Assembly (NCBI GenBank): GCA_033964015.1
Contig: CM066912.1
Coordinates: 17,843,073 to 17,907,072, forward strand
DNA: 64,000 nt
Origin: Scolanthus callimorphus
Taxonomy: Eukaryota > Cnidaria > Anthozoa > Actiniaria > Edwardsiidae
Direction: 5' to 3'
Shown in pieces: positions 22,706 to 33,949 of this stretch (positions are counted from its first letter, which is position 1; every line of letters begins with the position of its first letter). Made by a program: the position numbers and the translations under genes. The notes beneath the pieces were generated by a model. The model ran no database searches. It worked only from the letters and a program-made list of their open reading frames with translations, and was not told where the DNA came from.

Positions 22706-23735
22706 ACATAACAAAACGGGCAAACACGGGCTGCAGGAAATAAACGGGAGATTTGCGTGATTTTCGTAGCACAAGTTTTCCGAATAGTACTAGCCACATT
22801 TTGATCTTTCTTCTATTAATGCCTTTTTCGGGAAAGACTATAAATTACCGGTAGTCAATCCTCAATAAAGCGAAATGTTGGTTTGAAACCCTTCACGGCT
22901 TAAAGCATCGTTTATATCGCCACAGCTAGAAAACTACTTGATGACCCGGCGTGTCGTCTAAACCAAATGGAACTTAAAAAGAGCTCGAACCGGATCGAAC
23001 GCGGATCGTTCGATACGGTTCGAGCTCTTTTGAGATCGAACCGGATCGAACTCTAGAATTTGGGTGAGTACGATCTCCGAACTAGATCGTACAATCTTCC
23101 TCGGAACGTTCGATCCAGTTCGATCTAGTTCGATAAAAAATAATACGTGTCAGAATTCGGGGCTACGCTATCTATGCACTCTGTTCAGTGTTATCTAATC
23201 GGGAAACTATAAATTATTCAGCTTTTAGTAGTCTCGTAAATAGTATTTCATTTATTGAATTGATATAAACATGAACAAAATGGGACAAAACACAATCCCC
23301 AGTTTTGTCCCAGTCTCAGAGTTCCTTCAGTGCCAACTACTTTAAAAGCCGGGCCTCGATCTCCAATTTTCCGGGCCTCATCGCGACTTATATGTCCCAA
23401 ATCCTTGTTTCAAAAGGGCAGTTGTGGTAGCCCTTGACAACATTAGTTTCCCATTCTGTGTTTGTGTGTTCGTTTGTAAACGTGAGTGTGATTTATCTTT
23501 TTTTTTTCATAAACCTTAAAATCAAGTTTTTGTAAACTCTATACATTGTACGTATACCTCGCATCTCTAATTGCTTGTCGAAATAAAACAATTCGAGTGT
23601 GAGTTTCCTGATTGATTGTTATCTAGGCACTACTGTGCATTGACCTGCTCGAGTGAGCTACAACAGTCAAAGGTTTCGTCCCCCATTCGGAAAGGGCAGT
23701 TTTATTCACTGGTAAGGGCTTTTCCCACAAAATAA
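22706..23735 (-). repeat. module M, copy 2, interrupted
   Basis: The beginning (about 22706-22944) and the end (about 23556-23735) match module copy 1. Between them about 610 bp are extra and include the palindrome at 22976-23032 and a GGGACAAAAC/GTTTTGTCCC inverted pair near 23281-23311. Confidence 0.7.
22976..23032. repeat. imperfect palindrome of GATCGAAC words
   Basis: AAAAGAGCTCGAACCG and its mirror CGGTTCGAGCTCTTTT enclose GGATCGAAC/GTTCGAT. Further CGAACCGGATCGAACT and GTTCGATC words continue to about 23133, suggesting a small foldback insertion inside module copy 2. Confidence 0.7.
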
Positions 23736-23794
23736 AGCTATATTTAGAGCTTACCACTCGACCTGTAAAGCAGGTAGAGCTACCAAAACTATAA

Positions 23795-24765
23795 GTTAAG
23801 CTTTAGAAACTTCAACGTACTTGACAGCAAACATAACAGCCACGCAAGCACGTGTCGGTAAACAGTCAGTCAGAAGTGGTAAAAACTGAAAACAAGTTGT
23901 TTTTTTGACAAATGCAGGTTCAGGGAAAAGCCCTTAGCAATGACTCAAATTGGAACGGAATGGGAGATGAAGGAAAATCCTTGAACTAGCATTTGCTGAA
24001 GTAAGATTACTCGAGAAAGTTAATGCACAGTAGTATCTAGCATGTAAAATATTCAAGCAGGAAACTCACACTCGCGGATTAGGAAACGTGTCAATGATAC
24101 TTTGACAGGTAATTGTTCTATTTCGCTGATTTCGCTAACCAACTCGAGATGCGGTTTGGCGTATAGACTGCAGTAATCGATTCATTGTTCAAGCAAGAAA
24201 TTTGTGTAATCACTTTTCGATTGGTTTTACTTAATAGTCATGTGAAAATTCTTTATCTTTGGTATCCATTACATGACTAATTAAGAGAGTGGAGATAAGG
24301 AATTAATCGCGAGAGGGATCGGGGTCAGAGATTTTTTCTGTTTCTCCGCTTACTAGGGCTAACGCTCAGAAGCACACATGGGACCATTTCATTAGCACGT
24401 TAGCTTTCACACAAGGTTAATTCCTTATCTCCACTCTGTTGAACTTAGTGCTACGCGGCCACAGGCTTGCCTGAACATATGACTAATTAAGGTTTTGCCA
24501 CCTCGCAAAGCTTCTTTTCTGGCTGTGGCAAAATAAAGGTGCCTTCAAGCCGCGAAGAATCTTCAAAGCAACATCTCGTCCATCTGTGTGAAAATATTTT
24601 ATTGAAGGTTTGATTGCCAGTTATTTATAGTCTTTCCAGTATTGATATTAAAAATAAATTTCCTTATCAAAATGTGGCTAGTATTAGTCGGAAAACTTGT
24701 GCTGAGAATATCGCGTAAATCTCCCGCTTATTTCCTGTAGCCCGTGTTTGTCCCGTTTTGTTATG
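23795..24765 (+). repeat. module M, copy 3, carrying a SINE
   Basis: Plus-orientation copy of the module with about 130 bp of extra 5' sequence shared with the copy at 37390 (TCAGAAGTGGTAAAAAC vicinity). It is interrupted at 24286-24478 by SINE copy 2. It ends at TGTCCCGTTTTGTTATGTAA, where the minisatellite starts. Confidence 0.8.
24286..24478 (-). mobile_element. SINE-like element, copy 2, with 13-bp target duplication
   Basis: Flanked by perfect copies of ATGACTAATTAAG (24273-24285 and 24479-24491). On the minus strand it starts ATGTTCAGGCAAGCCTGTGG and ends with TTAATTCCTTATCTCCACTC. The word AGAGTGGAGATAAGGAATTA is repeated inverted within the element near the other side, so this copy is longer than copy 3. 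A 13-bp duplication fits LINE-assisted retroposition. Confidence 0.85.
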
Positions 24766-25060
24766 TAACAATCCAGGCTTTTTACAAAATATATATCGTG
24801 TAACAAACCGGGATTGTTATGTAAAAAGACAGGCACAATATATATCTTGTAAAAAGCCGGCGATTCAGAATAACTGAGTATAACAACAGATCACTTGCCA
24901 AATGTTCGGCTTTGTTTATTAAAAGACTTCATCAGGGCAACTCTTACTTACCGGGAATGTTACGTAAAAAGACGGGCACAATATATATCCTGTAAAAGAA
25001 CCGGGATTGTCACAAGTATTAAAGACGGGCACAATTTTTATCTTATCAATTATGTAAAGA
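24766..25060. repeat. 49-bp minisatellite, array 3 (degraded)
   Basis: Two or three recognisable units (CGTGTAACAAACCGGGATTG), then decayed ones, separated by about 80 bp of unrelated sequence around 24860-24950. Confidence 0.7.
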
Positions 25061-25224
25061 ACCGCAGGGTTGTTAAAAGTAAAATCCCGGCATTCTACAA
25101 CGTAAGAAAGTACTACCACATTACACGCAAAATTCGTATACTTGAACCATATACAGTTAGGTACGAATTTCTATGTTAAAAGTTCGAATCTTTTACAAAA
25201 TAGAAAGCCTGTCTCTTTTTTATA

Positions 25225-25335
25225 GAGATGCTGAACCTGCTTTGCCGAAAACGACTGACTCGCTGACTGCTCTCACTGACTGCTCACTGGCACGGCTTGC
25301 ATTGCTATTATGGACTTGCTGTAAAATTAAATGCA
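25225..25335 (-). repeat. module M, 5' fragment
   Basis: GAACCTGCTTTG to GGACTTGCTGTAAA matches the reverse complement of the module start at about 37405-37505 (shared CGGCTTGCATTGCT and TATGGACTTG). It is a short inverted piece upstream of copy 4. Confidence 0.65.
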
Positions 25336-25447
25336 TTTGGGCCCCCATTTGCGTAAAACGCGAGGATCTTTACACCATTATCTTATGACTTTATTCCAAT
25401 GCAAAAACCCGCGCTCAACATAACATCTTGGTTCTTTGCATATTTAA

Positions 25448-26080
25448 GATCAGGGAAAAACCTTTACCAGTGAATAAAATTGTCCCTTCGGATGGGAGAC
25501 GAAACCCTTGACTGTAGTAGATCACTTCTTGAGCAAGTCAATGCACAGTAGTGCCTATGTATAATCGAGTATAACATTCAAGCAGGAAACTAACACTCGT
25601 GAATTAGGAAACTTGTGATGACATTTGGCCAAGCAATTCGAGATGCGAGGTATAGTTAATAGAACGGGTTTGCTTATGTGTAATTGATTCATGTTTTCAA
25701 GCAAGAAATTTGTGCATGTAATCGCTTTCGACTGGTTTTACTACAGTCATCTGAAATCTGCTCATCTTTGGCATCCATTGCATTACTAGTGACTAGTGAA
25801 GCTTCCCCGCCCCGCGGGGACGTTTTCAAGCTGTGTGGCGATACCCAAACGATGATTTCAAACCAACATCTTGCCCATATCTGATCGAGGGTTTATTATC
25901 GGCAATTTATAGTCAATCCGGTATTGATATTAAATACGAAGCTTCCTTTACAAGGAAGCGCATTAATAGAAGGAAGATCAAAATGTGGCTAGTACTATTC
26001 GGAAAACTTGTGCTGCGAAAATCACGTAAATAACATCTCCATTTTATTTCCTGTAGCCCGTGTTTGTCCCGTTTTGTTAT
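25448..26080 (+). repeat. module M, copy 4
   Basis: Starts ATCAGGGAAAAACC and ends TGTCCCGTTTTGTTATGTAA next to the large minisatellite array. Co-linear with copies 3 and 5. Confidence 0.8.
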
Positions 26081-27160
26081 GTAACAATCCCGGCTTTTTA
26101 CAAAATATATATCGTGTAACAAACCGGGATTGTTATGTAAAAAGACGGTCGCAATATATATCGTGTAACAAACCAGGATTGTTATGTAAAAAGACGGGCT
26201 CAATATATATCGTGTAACAAACCGGGATTGTTATGTAAAAAGACGGGCTCAATATATATCGTGTAACAAACCAGGATTGTGATGTAAAAAGACGGGCTCA
26301 ATATATATCGTGTAACAAACCGGGATTGTTATGTAAAAAGACGGGCTCAATATATATCGTGTAACAAACCAGGATTGTTATGTAAAAAGACGGGCTCAAT
26401 ATATATCGTGTAACAAACCAGGATTGTTATGTAAAAAGACGGGCTCAATATATATCGTGTAACAAACCGGGTTTGTTATGTAAAAAGACGGTCGCAATAT
26501 ATATCGTGTAACAAACCAGGATTGTTATGTAAAAATACGGTCGCAATATATATCGTGTAACAAACCGGGATTGTTATGTAAAAAGACGGGCTCAATATAT
26601 ATCGTGTAACAAACCAGGATTGTTATGTAAAAAGACGGGCTCAATATATATCGTGTAACAAACCAGGATTGTTATGTAAAAAGACGGGCTCAATATATAT
26701 CGTGTAACAAACCGGGTTTGTTATGTAAAAAGACGGTCGCAATATATATCGTGTAACAAACCAGGATTGTTATGTAAAAATACGGTCGCAATATATATCG
26801 TGTAACAAACCGGGATTGTTATGTAAAAAGACGGGCTAAATATATATCGTGTAACAAACCAGGATTGTTATGTAAAAAGACGGTCGCAATATATATCGTG
26901 TAACAAACCGGGATTGTTATGTAAAAAGACGGCCGCAATATATATCGTGTAACAAACCAGGATTGTTATGTAAAAATACGGTCGCAATATATATCGTGTA
27001 ACAAACCGGGATTGTTATGTAAAAAGACGGGCTAAATATATATCGTGTAACAAACCAGGATTGTTATGTAAAAAGACGGTCGCAATATATATCTTGTGAA
27101 AAGCCGGGATTGTTATGTAAAAACACAGTCACAATATAATCCAGTAAAGAACCTGGTACA
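26081..27160. repeat. 49-bp minisatellite, array 4 (about 21 units)
   Basis: The most regular array: a unit of 49 bp (ATATATATCGTGTAACAAAC, CGGGATTGTTATGTAAAAAG, ACGGGCTCA) with a few variants (ACGGTCGCA; CCAGG for CCGGG) arranged in higher-order patterns of several units. The last two units at 27080-27160 are degraded. Confidence 0.95.
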
Positions 27161-27531
27161 ATATTTATCTTGTAAAGAACCGCTCCCGGACGTAATACTA
27201 CCATTTTACACGCAAAACTCCTGGACTTGAGACATATACAGTTAGGTAGGATTTCTATGAAAAAAGTTCGGATCTTTACAAAGAAGAAAGCATAAGATGA
27301 TGGTGTAAAGATCTTCGCTTCTTACCCAAATGCATTTAATGCTTTGTGACCGGTGTAAGAATCCCGGCTGTCTTGGATCCTTACTTTGAAAATACATCAT
27401 GAATGAGTCAACACGTTTTGGCGGCGAACAATACTGGAGCGATGTATTGTGAATTATCCCACAAAATATAGCTACATTTAGAGCTTACCACAAAATATAA
27501 TAACATTTAGAGCTACCACTACTGGTCCTGA
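27161..27531. other. spacer after the minisatellite
   Basis: Contains words related to 25170-25400 (ATCTTTACACCATxATCTTATG in opposite orientation) and a CCCACAAAATATAGCTACATTTAGAGCTTACCAC segment family also seen at about 23737. No gene was seen. Confidence 0.5.
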
Positions 27532-27902
27532 TAGTATTCTATTCCAACCGCCCTCCTGCTTACGGACTGGTAGGTTAAGTTGTGGGAAGGAACGCGAGTC
27601 CGCAGACAAGAGGGCAGAAGGGCGCATGCGGCCAAGCCGCAGTAAGGGGTGGGTGGGCGGGCCTTAAAAGACTAGATAACGGTACCCGGGCCCAACCCCA
27701 CCCCTAGCCCTGACCCAGACTTTCTAAGATCCAGTCGCCCTTCCGTGTCGCTCACTTCAAACGAAACTGGGCCACGATCTATTGTTCGTGTGACTTAAAT
27801 AGTTGCCGTTACGCATGAGTGCACTTGGAATAGTATTCTATTCCAACCGCCCTCCTGCTTACGGACTGGTAGGTTAAGTTGTGGGAAGGAACGCGAGTCC
27901 TA
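27532..27902. repeat. 71-bp direct repeats around a 229-bp spacer
   Basis: ATAGTATTCTATTCCAACCG through GGAACGCGAGTCC occurs at 27532-27602 and again at 27832-27902. The spacer ends with an 80-bp sequence (27756-27835, overlapping the second copy by a few bases) that recurs without visible change at 33868-33947. This may be a tandem duplication or the ends of a small repeat-bounded element. Confidence 0.75.
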
Positions 27903-29683
27903 GCAAATGTTACAAAGGTCACCACTACAGTGTAATACTCTGTACACTCTAAGCAGGTGGATGTATGTCCCCCTAAACATACCCTATACCCGTAACTAAA
28001 ACTCTTTCCTCCCTACTCCCGTAACTATAAAGCCTCTTCTTGCCCGTCCCGTAACTAATATTCCGTATTTCAGGACTTTGTGTTATGTGATCCAAATGAT
28101 TACCCCACGGCGACGTTATATACTGTTTATGACTCACTCGGATAAGAGTTAACACAAAATACACCTGATTCCATTTCCTATTTCTCGAGCTCTCTCTGAG
28201 GTAAGATGCAGAAACTGTGCGCATGCACACAACACAGTCATGAATGAACCTAAAGAAGTTTAAGTTGACTGAGTTTATATAACAGACATATGAAATCCTC
28301 ATCTGTGGGTAACATGCTAGCATTTTTAGCATCATGACGTGGTTGATAGACTGGGTTGCATAGACTGAGTTAATACCTCTTCACTCACGTGACAGCTGAA
28401 GGCCCAGACGTACTTCTCTCGCCCGAAACTATATTCATTGGCGGACGTGAAGTGTATAACCTAGTAACCCATTAAATCGGTAGCTAGATGCGCGTTGTAG
28501 GAGCGAATATTGGCTAATCTCGCAAAGAGCATCGAAAAGTGTAACAATAACGAAGGGACTCTTTCTCCTAACGATCAGCACTAACAGCCGATTTCATGGT
28601 CACATACCATTTAATGGAACACCAGCCGTGCCCTACAGCATTGCTATTAAACAAACGGGACAGGTCATTATGGCGCAGAAATAAGAGATCTTCTCCACGC
28701 CCATAAGAGCCAAATGCAAAGCGCAAGGGAGACGCCCAGCCGTAAACAAAAAAAGGACCATCAATCTAACCGTTTGTGTGCTGACATACGCAATCAAAGA
28801 GCTCTGAGAGCAAACTCGTTCAGAGGACGTTCACTGAATGTTGTTTTAAAATTTTAAGCCTTGGCTAGTATGCAAGCCTTGGTATCCCTGTGGTAGCTTA
28901 GGGCTCGCAGTCGAGAGGGCTGGCGTAAAGCGTCGCATTTTAGCTGGTTTTTATTGCGATCGAATTCGGATATCCACCTTACCGAATAGAAATACCTAGA
29001 TTTATCTGTTGGTGAGGAATTCTAGTTCAGAAGTTTCAGTTTAAGTTCATCGGATTGGGGTTGGACCACACAGGAGCCACGCACCTATGAGCGAGTGACA
29101 CTAGTCTTCATCACAAAAACGCGTCCAACTGAACGAGTTAAAACTGGTCGACAATCAACCTCACAGGGTTAATGTTCGTTGTTGTCCGATTTGCGGTAGA
29201 GGATAATGGCAATACTGAGGATAAGGGCAATGCTGTTTCTTTTATTCTTAGTTACGAACGCCGAACATTAAAAAAACCATTTGCGGCAGGGCCGATACCA
29301 AGGGTTTGCCGTCCGTACACCAAACATTGTTTAATTCGCGAGCATAAAGCACCTACTTACAATCTGGATAGGGGAGCTACTATAGGAACGGGAAAGGAAC
29401 GCTTCGAGTAGTGTACTGGAGTGAAGGTCATGACATAATAAATTTTGTTGACTACGTTTTCCTGGTTGTGATGCCACATAACCCATTCAAACGACGTCGT
29501 ACAGGGCAGGAGAACACTATGGCCCGCGAGGAGAACACTATGGCCCGCGATAGTGACTTATTTATAGATTTTATTACGATATCTAAGTACTCTGCATCGG
29601 GAAGAATCCCGCGACATCACCCGGGACTTGATGAACCAACGGCGCTAGGTTCAAAGGCCAACGAGCCATAAGTCACAAGGAAT
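27903..29683. other. gene-free region
   Basis: No recognisable domain in any frame. Two short head-to-tail open frames at 29172-29671 have no features suggesting a protein. A duplicated ACACTATGGCCCGCGA occurs at about 29514-29547. Confidence 0.5.
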
Positions 29684-29684
29684 A

Positions 29685-29715
<31 letters not shown>

Positions 29716-29790
29716 AACTCCTAGAAACATACAAGGTATTTCAATAACAATACAGTGAATAACAGTGAATAATGAGAATTGATAAAAAGT
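29684..29790 (-). mobile_element. LINE 3' end fragment
   Basis: (AAT)n followed by AGTCTTTATTTAACTCCTAG parallels the 3' end of the LINE at 4100 (AATAATAATAGTCTTTATTCAA). Only the tail region is recognisable; the inner boundary is uncertain. Confidence 0.55.
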
Positions 29791-31054
29791 TAAAAAGCTA
29801 AAATTCTCAGTGTATTGTATTGGAAACGAGGGAAATGACGAACCTTGGTTATAATATTGTAAAAATGCGAGCAGTATTAGCTCTAATAGGTTGCTGCATA
29901 TGGCATTTTAAAGATAAATGAAAAATATAGATATTAAGAACTTCTAACGGGGAAAATTACCAAAGCCAGTTTCTGACCAAAATGGTAGCTCAAATTAAAT
30001 GCTACAAACGACATAGCTAGAACTGAATGTGTATAAGTCAATGATCCGCTTTTTAAACGAAGCACGTTTACTAGATTTGGCTCTTTCTTGATGTTGCAAG
30101 GCACCGGAGGCATAAAGACAATAGAAGACAACAGACCGTAGAACGAAACAATAAGATGGAATACAATAGCTCCAATACAATAGCTTCTATGAAAACCAGC
30201 TATGCCGATGAAACGACCGTGTTTATAAAACATCTATCCATCTATCTAATCCAAAGTACAATACATTTTGCAACACCAAGAACCACCCAGAGATTTCTTC
30301 TACGCTCATAGTTTATTCAAAATACTCCGCCATCCAATAATTTCGACTTTCCCGCCGGTGAATATTTAATTCGCTACCGCATCGATTTATAGCTCGTCTA
30401 ATTACGTTAAAAACGATTGCAAATAATATTGATCACCACAATGTTACAAGAATAGACGTTGGAAATAACAGTGGCGGTAGTTTGGCGGTTTCTAAGTTTA
30501 AATCCTTTCAGAAAATAGAACATGTTTGTGATTCAATCCCTATAAAAGTGCTCGAAACTAATTAATAATTGAACTGTCCCGCTTTCCTGGTTTACCTCGC
30601 TGTAATTAGAACCATTCCCAGAGGGCCCCTCTGTATTTCATCATGATTCGTCCTACTATACAAGAGAAACTAACTCTGCTTTTAACCAACCAAATCCGCA
30701 TACTAATTACAAAAAATAAGTATGTATACCCCGCGGGACTACAAACAAAGGAATGTGAGACAAAAGCAAGGGCAAAGGACTTTATTCCTTTTGTGTTTCC
30801 ATTCTAGATGTAAATAGTTATCGGAGTAACCAACGGCAGGCTCGCTAGGCATTGAGACATTTTAGTTGCATGTCATTTTCAGGGCACAAGCTCGATGTCG
30901 CGCAGAACAATATAATTCTACGCGATGTTGGATTTTTTTTTTTTTTTAAAGCAATAAGGGTGTGATATTATCTTATGACTGCCATTATAGTCCCTGTGCG
31001 CGAGCAGTACGGGCCATTGATCCGCGCGCGTGCCAAAAAGACAGGTAAACGCAC
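29791..31054. other. gene-free AT-rich spacer
   Basis: No supported coding sequence. A T run is at about 30933-30947. Confidence 0.5.
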
Positions 31055-31122
31055 CTTTAACACAGAAAAATGTGTAACCCGGAGCTCCGCTCTTAGCCAG
31101 TGGCTTAATCTATAAATAACTA
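31055..31122 (+). mobile_element. terminal fragment of the TA-target element family
   Basis: The stretch from about ACACAGAAAAATGTGTAACC through CGGAGCTCCGCTCTTAGCCA to GTGGCTTAATCTATA matches the right terminus of the element at about 18612-18668 and stops at the same place. The rest of that element, including the CRE array, is absent here. Confidence 0.7.
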
Positions 31123-31177
31123 TTTTACCAAGGACATGCTCGCGAGAGGGCTATGGGTACGGTATTCCGCTGATTCA

Positions 31178-31230
31178 ACCCTGCGACAAGTGATTGGCTC
31201 ACAAACCCTGCAACGAGTGATTGGCTCATA
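31178..31230 (+). repeat. 26-bp tandem duplication
   Basis: CCCTGCGACAAGTGATTGGC followed by CCCTGCAACGAGTGATTGGC. A near-perfect doublet. Confidence 0.8.
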
Positions 31231-32689
31231 GACTTAAATCTATACACTAGATGACGTCATAACCATGAGGGGTCGTTATGACAGGAGTCCTTGTATCGCT
31301 CTCACTGCCCTTGAAGCGCAGTAAAATAAAATGCCAGTAAAATAAAATAAAAAAGGGAATTGGAAATGAGACCTACGCGCCTACACAGCCGGAGAACTTG
31401 CGGTTACAACAAGGAGCGTCATTAATTACTTAGTCAGTGAGAGCGCAAGATGTTTGCCAAACCGTTAAAAGGTGTGTCATGGGCGGTTGAACTATTGCAC
31501 AGGTGCCCTTGAGTGGCATTACGCGCGGAGGGGCGGCCTGATTGCTGAACTACAGATACCTCGTCTTATGGCTACGCACAGGAATAGTACAACTAGAAGC
31601 TTCCCTAGTTCGCGCAGAGGAAATGAGAAAATTGCGGGCATACTTATGAAATCTCGCTGGCAGGAGTTCGGCTGGGGAGGTTTGATACGAGTAGCGTGAA
31701 AAGCAATCACTAGGCCAAGTCCGACAACGGAAATTTCATTATAATAACCCCAACAGGCAATTAACTTGTACTAAACGAACTTGACGGTCACTGCCCTGTA
31801 TTTGGACCAGACGTATGCACACTGTTTGAAGACGCCGAAAAAATGCGGAACAGCGGAGAGCATTACAGATTATAACAGCCCGAGCGCAATAGGAGACAAA
31901 ACTGTATGTAACTAGGATTTTCAAAACTATCTCTCTGATAATACTCTGAGTAACCTCTGACAACTGATGTTGCGTTGTTGTGTTTTGCGCTATAAGGCCC
32001 CTACACCAAAAAGCGCTATGTGAGCCCAAGGGTTAAACGGCTGCCGGCTAATAGACAATGTGCGTATAATGTACTGCTACCTTTTTCCAAAAGACATATT
32101 TCTGCGGGAATGCGTTACAACTAACAGACCATTTTTAGAAATTAATTTACCCTATGGCGTAGGGTTTTCTATGCTAAGAAAGTTCAAAAGCCGCTACAGG
32201 AAGAGATAACTGTAATCAGTAATAATAACTATTACTTATTTGCTATCCACAAGGCTGCGGACCAAACATTCCAATGGGTTTTCCCTTCTCCATTACCACC
32301 AAATCCGTGAGAACCAACCAGGATCACACACCGAGCTGAACTGGAAGCGTATGACTACTATGATATAGAAGCTATAGAACTTGAAAAGGGTGCAAATTCC
32401 ACAGAAGGTGGACGTTTTAAGTTACTTTAAAACACTGAAGAGGAGAAGAAGGGAAAAACCCATCGAAATGTTGGTCCAAGGCAGCTGACGCATAAAAGGC
32501 GTAGAAGCCCGCACCTGGGAACAACATTACGGAGCCCCTTAGAAAAAAAAAAGGCCAAACGAAAGTGTGTTTTAAAAATATATAATATCCCTAAACCCTT
32601 CCTTGTTATTATTATCAATATCCCTTTTTGCGGCTTATACCGGGCATGTACCCCATATATAATTTTTCCATTTTTGACCCGCTAGTAAA
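31231..32689. other. gene-free region
   Basis: No domain was recognised in any frame. Short open frames near 31472-31710 and 31739-32029 are unsupported. Confidence 0.45.
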
Positions 32690-33215
32690 TCCGTAGCGGG
32701 CCTCCACCCGATATATAAATACGAATATTTACCTCTAGGGCCTCAACCCTAAATAAATATCGAGCCTCTACCCGATGTTTATTTTCTTTTTTTTTCTTTT
32801 TTTTTTTTTCCTTTCCAATTTTGGGCGCCTCAACCCTTCATTTATAACGGGCCTCTACCCGATGTTTTTTTTTTTCAATTTTGGGCCTCAACCCTTCATT
32901 TATAACGGGCCTCTACCCGATGTTTTTTTTTTTTCAATGTTGGGCCTCAACCCTTAATTTATAACGGGCCTCTACCCGATGTGTTCTTTTTTTCTTCCAA
33001 TTTTGGGCCTCAACCCTCATTTATAACGGGCCTCTACCCGATTTTTTTTTTTCAATTTTGGGCCTCAACCCTTCATTTATATATAACGGTTTTTTTTTTC
33101 TTTCCAATTTTGGGCCTCAACCCTTATTTATAACGGGCCTCTACCCGATGTTTTTTTTTTTGTTCTTTCCAATTTTGGGCCTCAACCCTTATTTATAACG
33201 GGCCTCTACCCGTAT
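32690..33215. repeat. tandem array with poly(T) blocks, about nine units
   Basis: Units of about 55-70 bp alternate ACGGGCCTCTACCCGATG, a run of 8-13 T, and CAATTTTGGGCCTCAACCCT. GGGCCTC-NACCC words are small palindromes. Length differences lie mainly in the T runs. Confidence 0.9.
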
Positions 33216-33867
33216 GGTCGCAACCATACAGCCAAAATAACCACTGTTATGAATAAATAATTGGGCCTCTACCCGAATAATTACTACCAGCACTGTAGAA
33301 GTTAAGGCTAATAACTACGAGCAACCTGACACAATACGCAATAGACTAAAAAACTTTATGGTGTAATAAATAGCAGGACTAAACACCGAGCAAATGAGGC
33401 AGAACACGAGGAAAAATGAACTAACACCGCCGGTTATGAATTGCGAACTAGTGGAGCATGCAAAATGGAGGCAAGCCGAAATAAAACAACTAAAATGCCG
33501 TGAACCAATGCGTAATAAACACGAATCCCTAGAAAAACAAGAAAACAAACTAAGAGCCTAGGAAATAACTGTTGCCGAACTAAAGGGACAACCGACCGCA
33601 ACGAAGTCTGTGAAAAAACTTGAAGACATGGGACTGAACATTGCCGAGCAGAGTAAACAACTAGCGAGGGACACGTGTAGTGCGAGCTATAGGTCAGGCC
33701 CCAACCTGACTGTGAAAAACCAAAGCCAACATGTAAGGCGCGCGTTATAAAAGTATAAAACGAAGCGAACTAACGTGCCGTAAAGTGAGGAGTGGATACG
33801 TACCATGTGGAAAAGGCTGTAACTACAAAAGCATCGAGAGAGCAAAGACGTCTTGAGTGCAGCGAAA
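33216..33867. other. spacer with a Lys/Glu-rich short open frame
   Basis: A 55-codon plus-strand frame starts at 33394 and is strongly charged (for example KWRQAEIKQLKCREP), ending in a TAG beyond which similar composition continues in frame. It could be a decayed coiled-coil coding fragment, but nothing identifies it. Confidence 0.3.
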
Positions 33868-33947
33868 TTCAAACGAAACTGGGCCACGATCTATTGTTCG
33901 TGTGACTTAAATAGTTGCCGTTACGCATGAGTGCACTTGGAATAGTA
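33868..33947. repeat. 80-bp repeat, second copy of 27756-27835
   Basis: TTCAAACGAAACTGGGCCAC through GTGCACTTGGAATAGTA appears identical at both places, 6.1 kb apart in direct orientation. It ends immediately before the left end of the TIR element at 33950. Confidence 0.85.
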
Positions 33948-33949
33948 AT

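Noticed and set aside
26081..27160. CRISPR-like regular repeats with short spacers
   Set aside because: The 49-bp unit repeats completely, with no unique spacers, no cas genes and a eukaryotic context.
28868..28940. tRNA-like or SINE-head sequence (GGTAGCTTAGGGC...)
   Set aside because: Resembles an A box only; no B box or cloverleaf could be drawn.
29172..29671. Two abutting plus-strand ORFs of 79 and 86 codons
   Set aside because: No domain, no composition bias and no homologue that I recognise; likely chance frames.
33394..33561. Charged, coiled-coil-like 55-codon ORF
   Set aside because: Could be a decayed coding fragment, but composition alone is insufficient and the sequence matches nothing I know.
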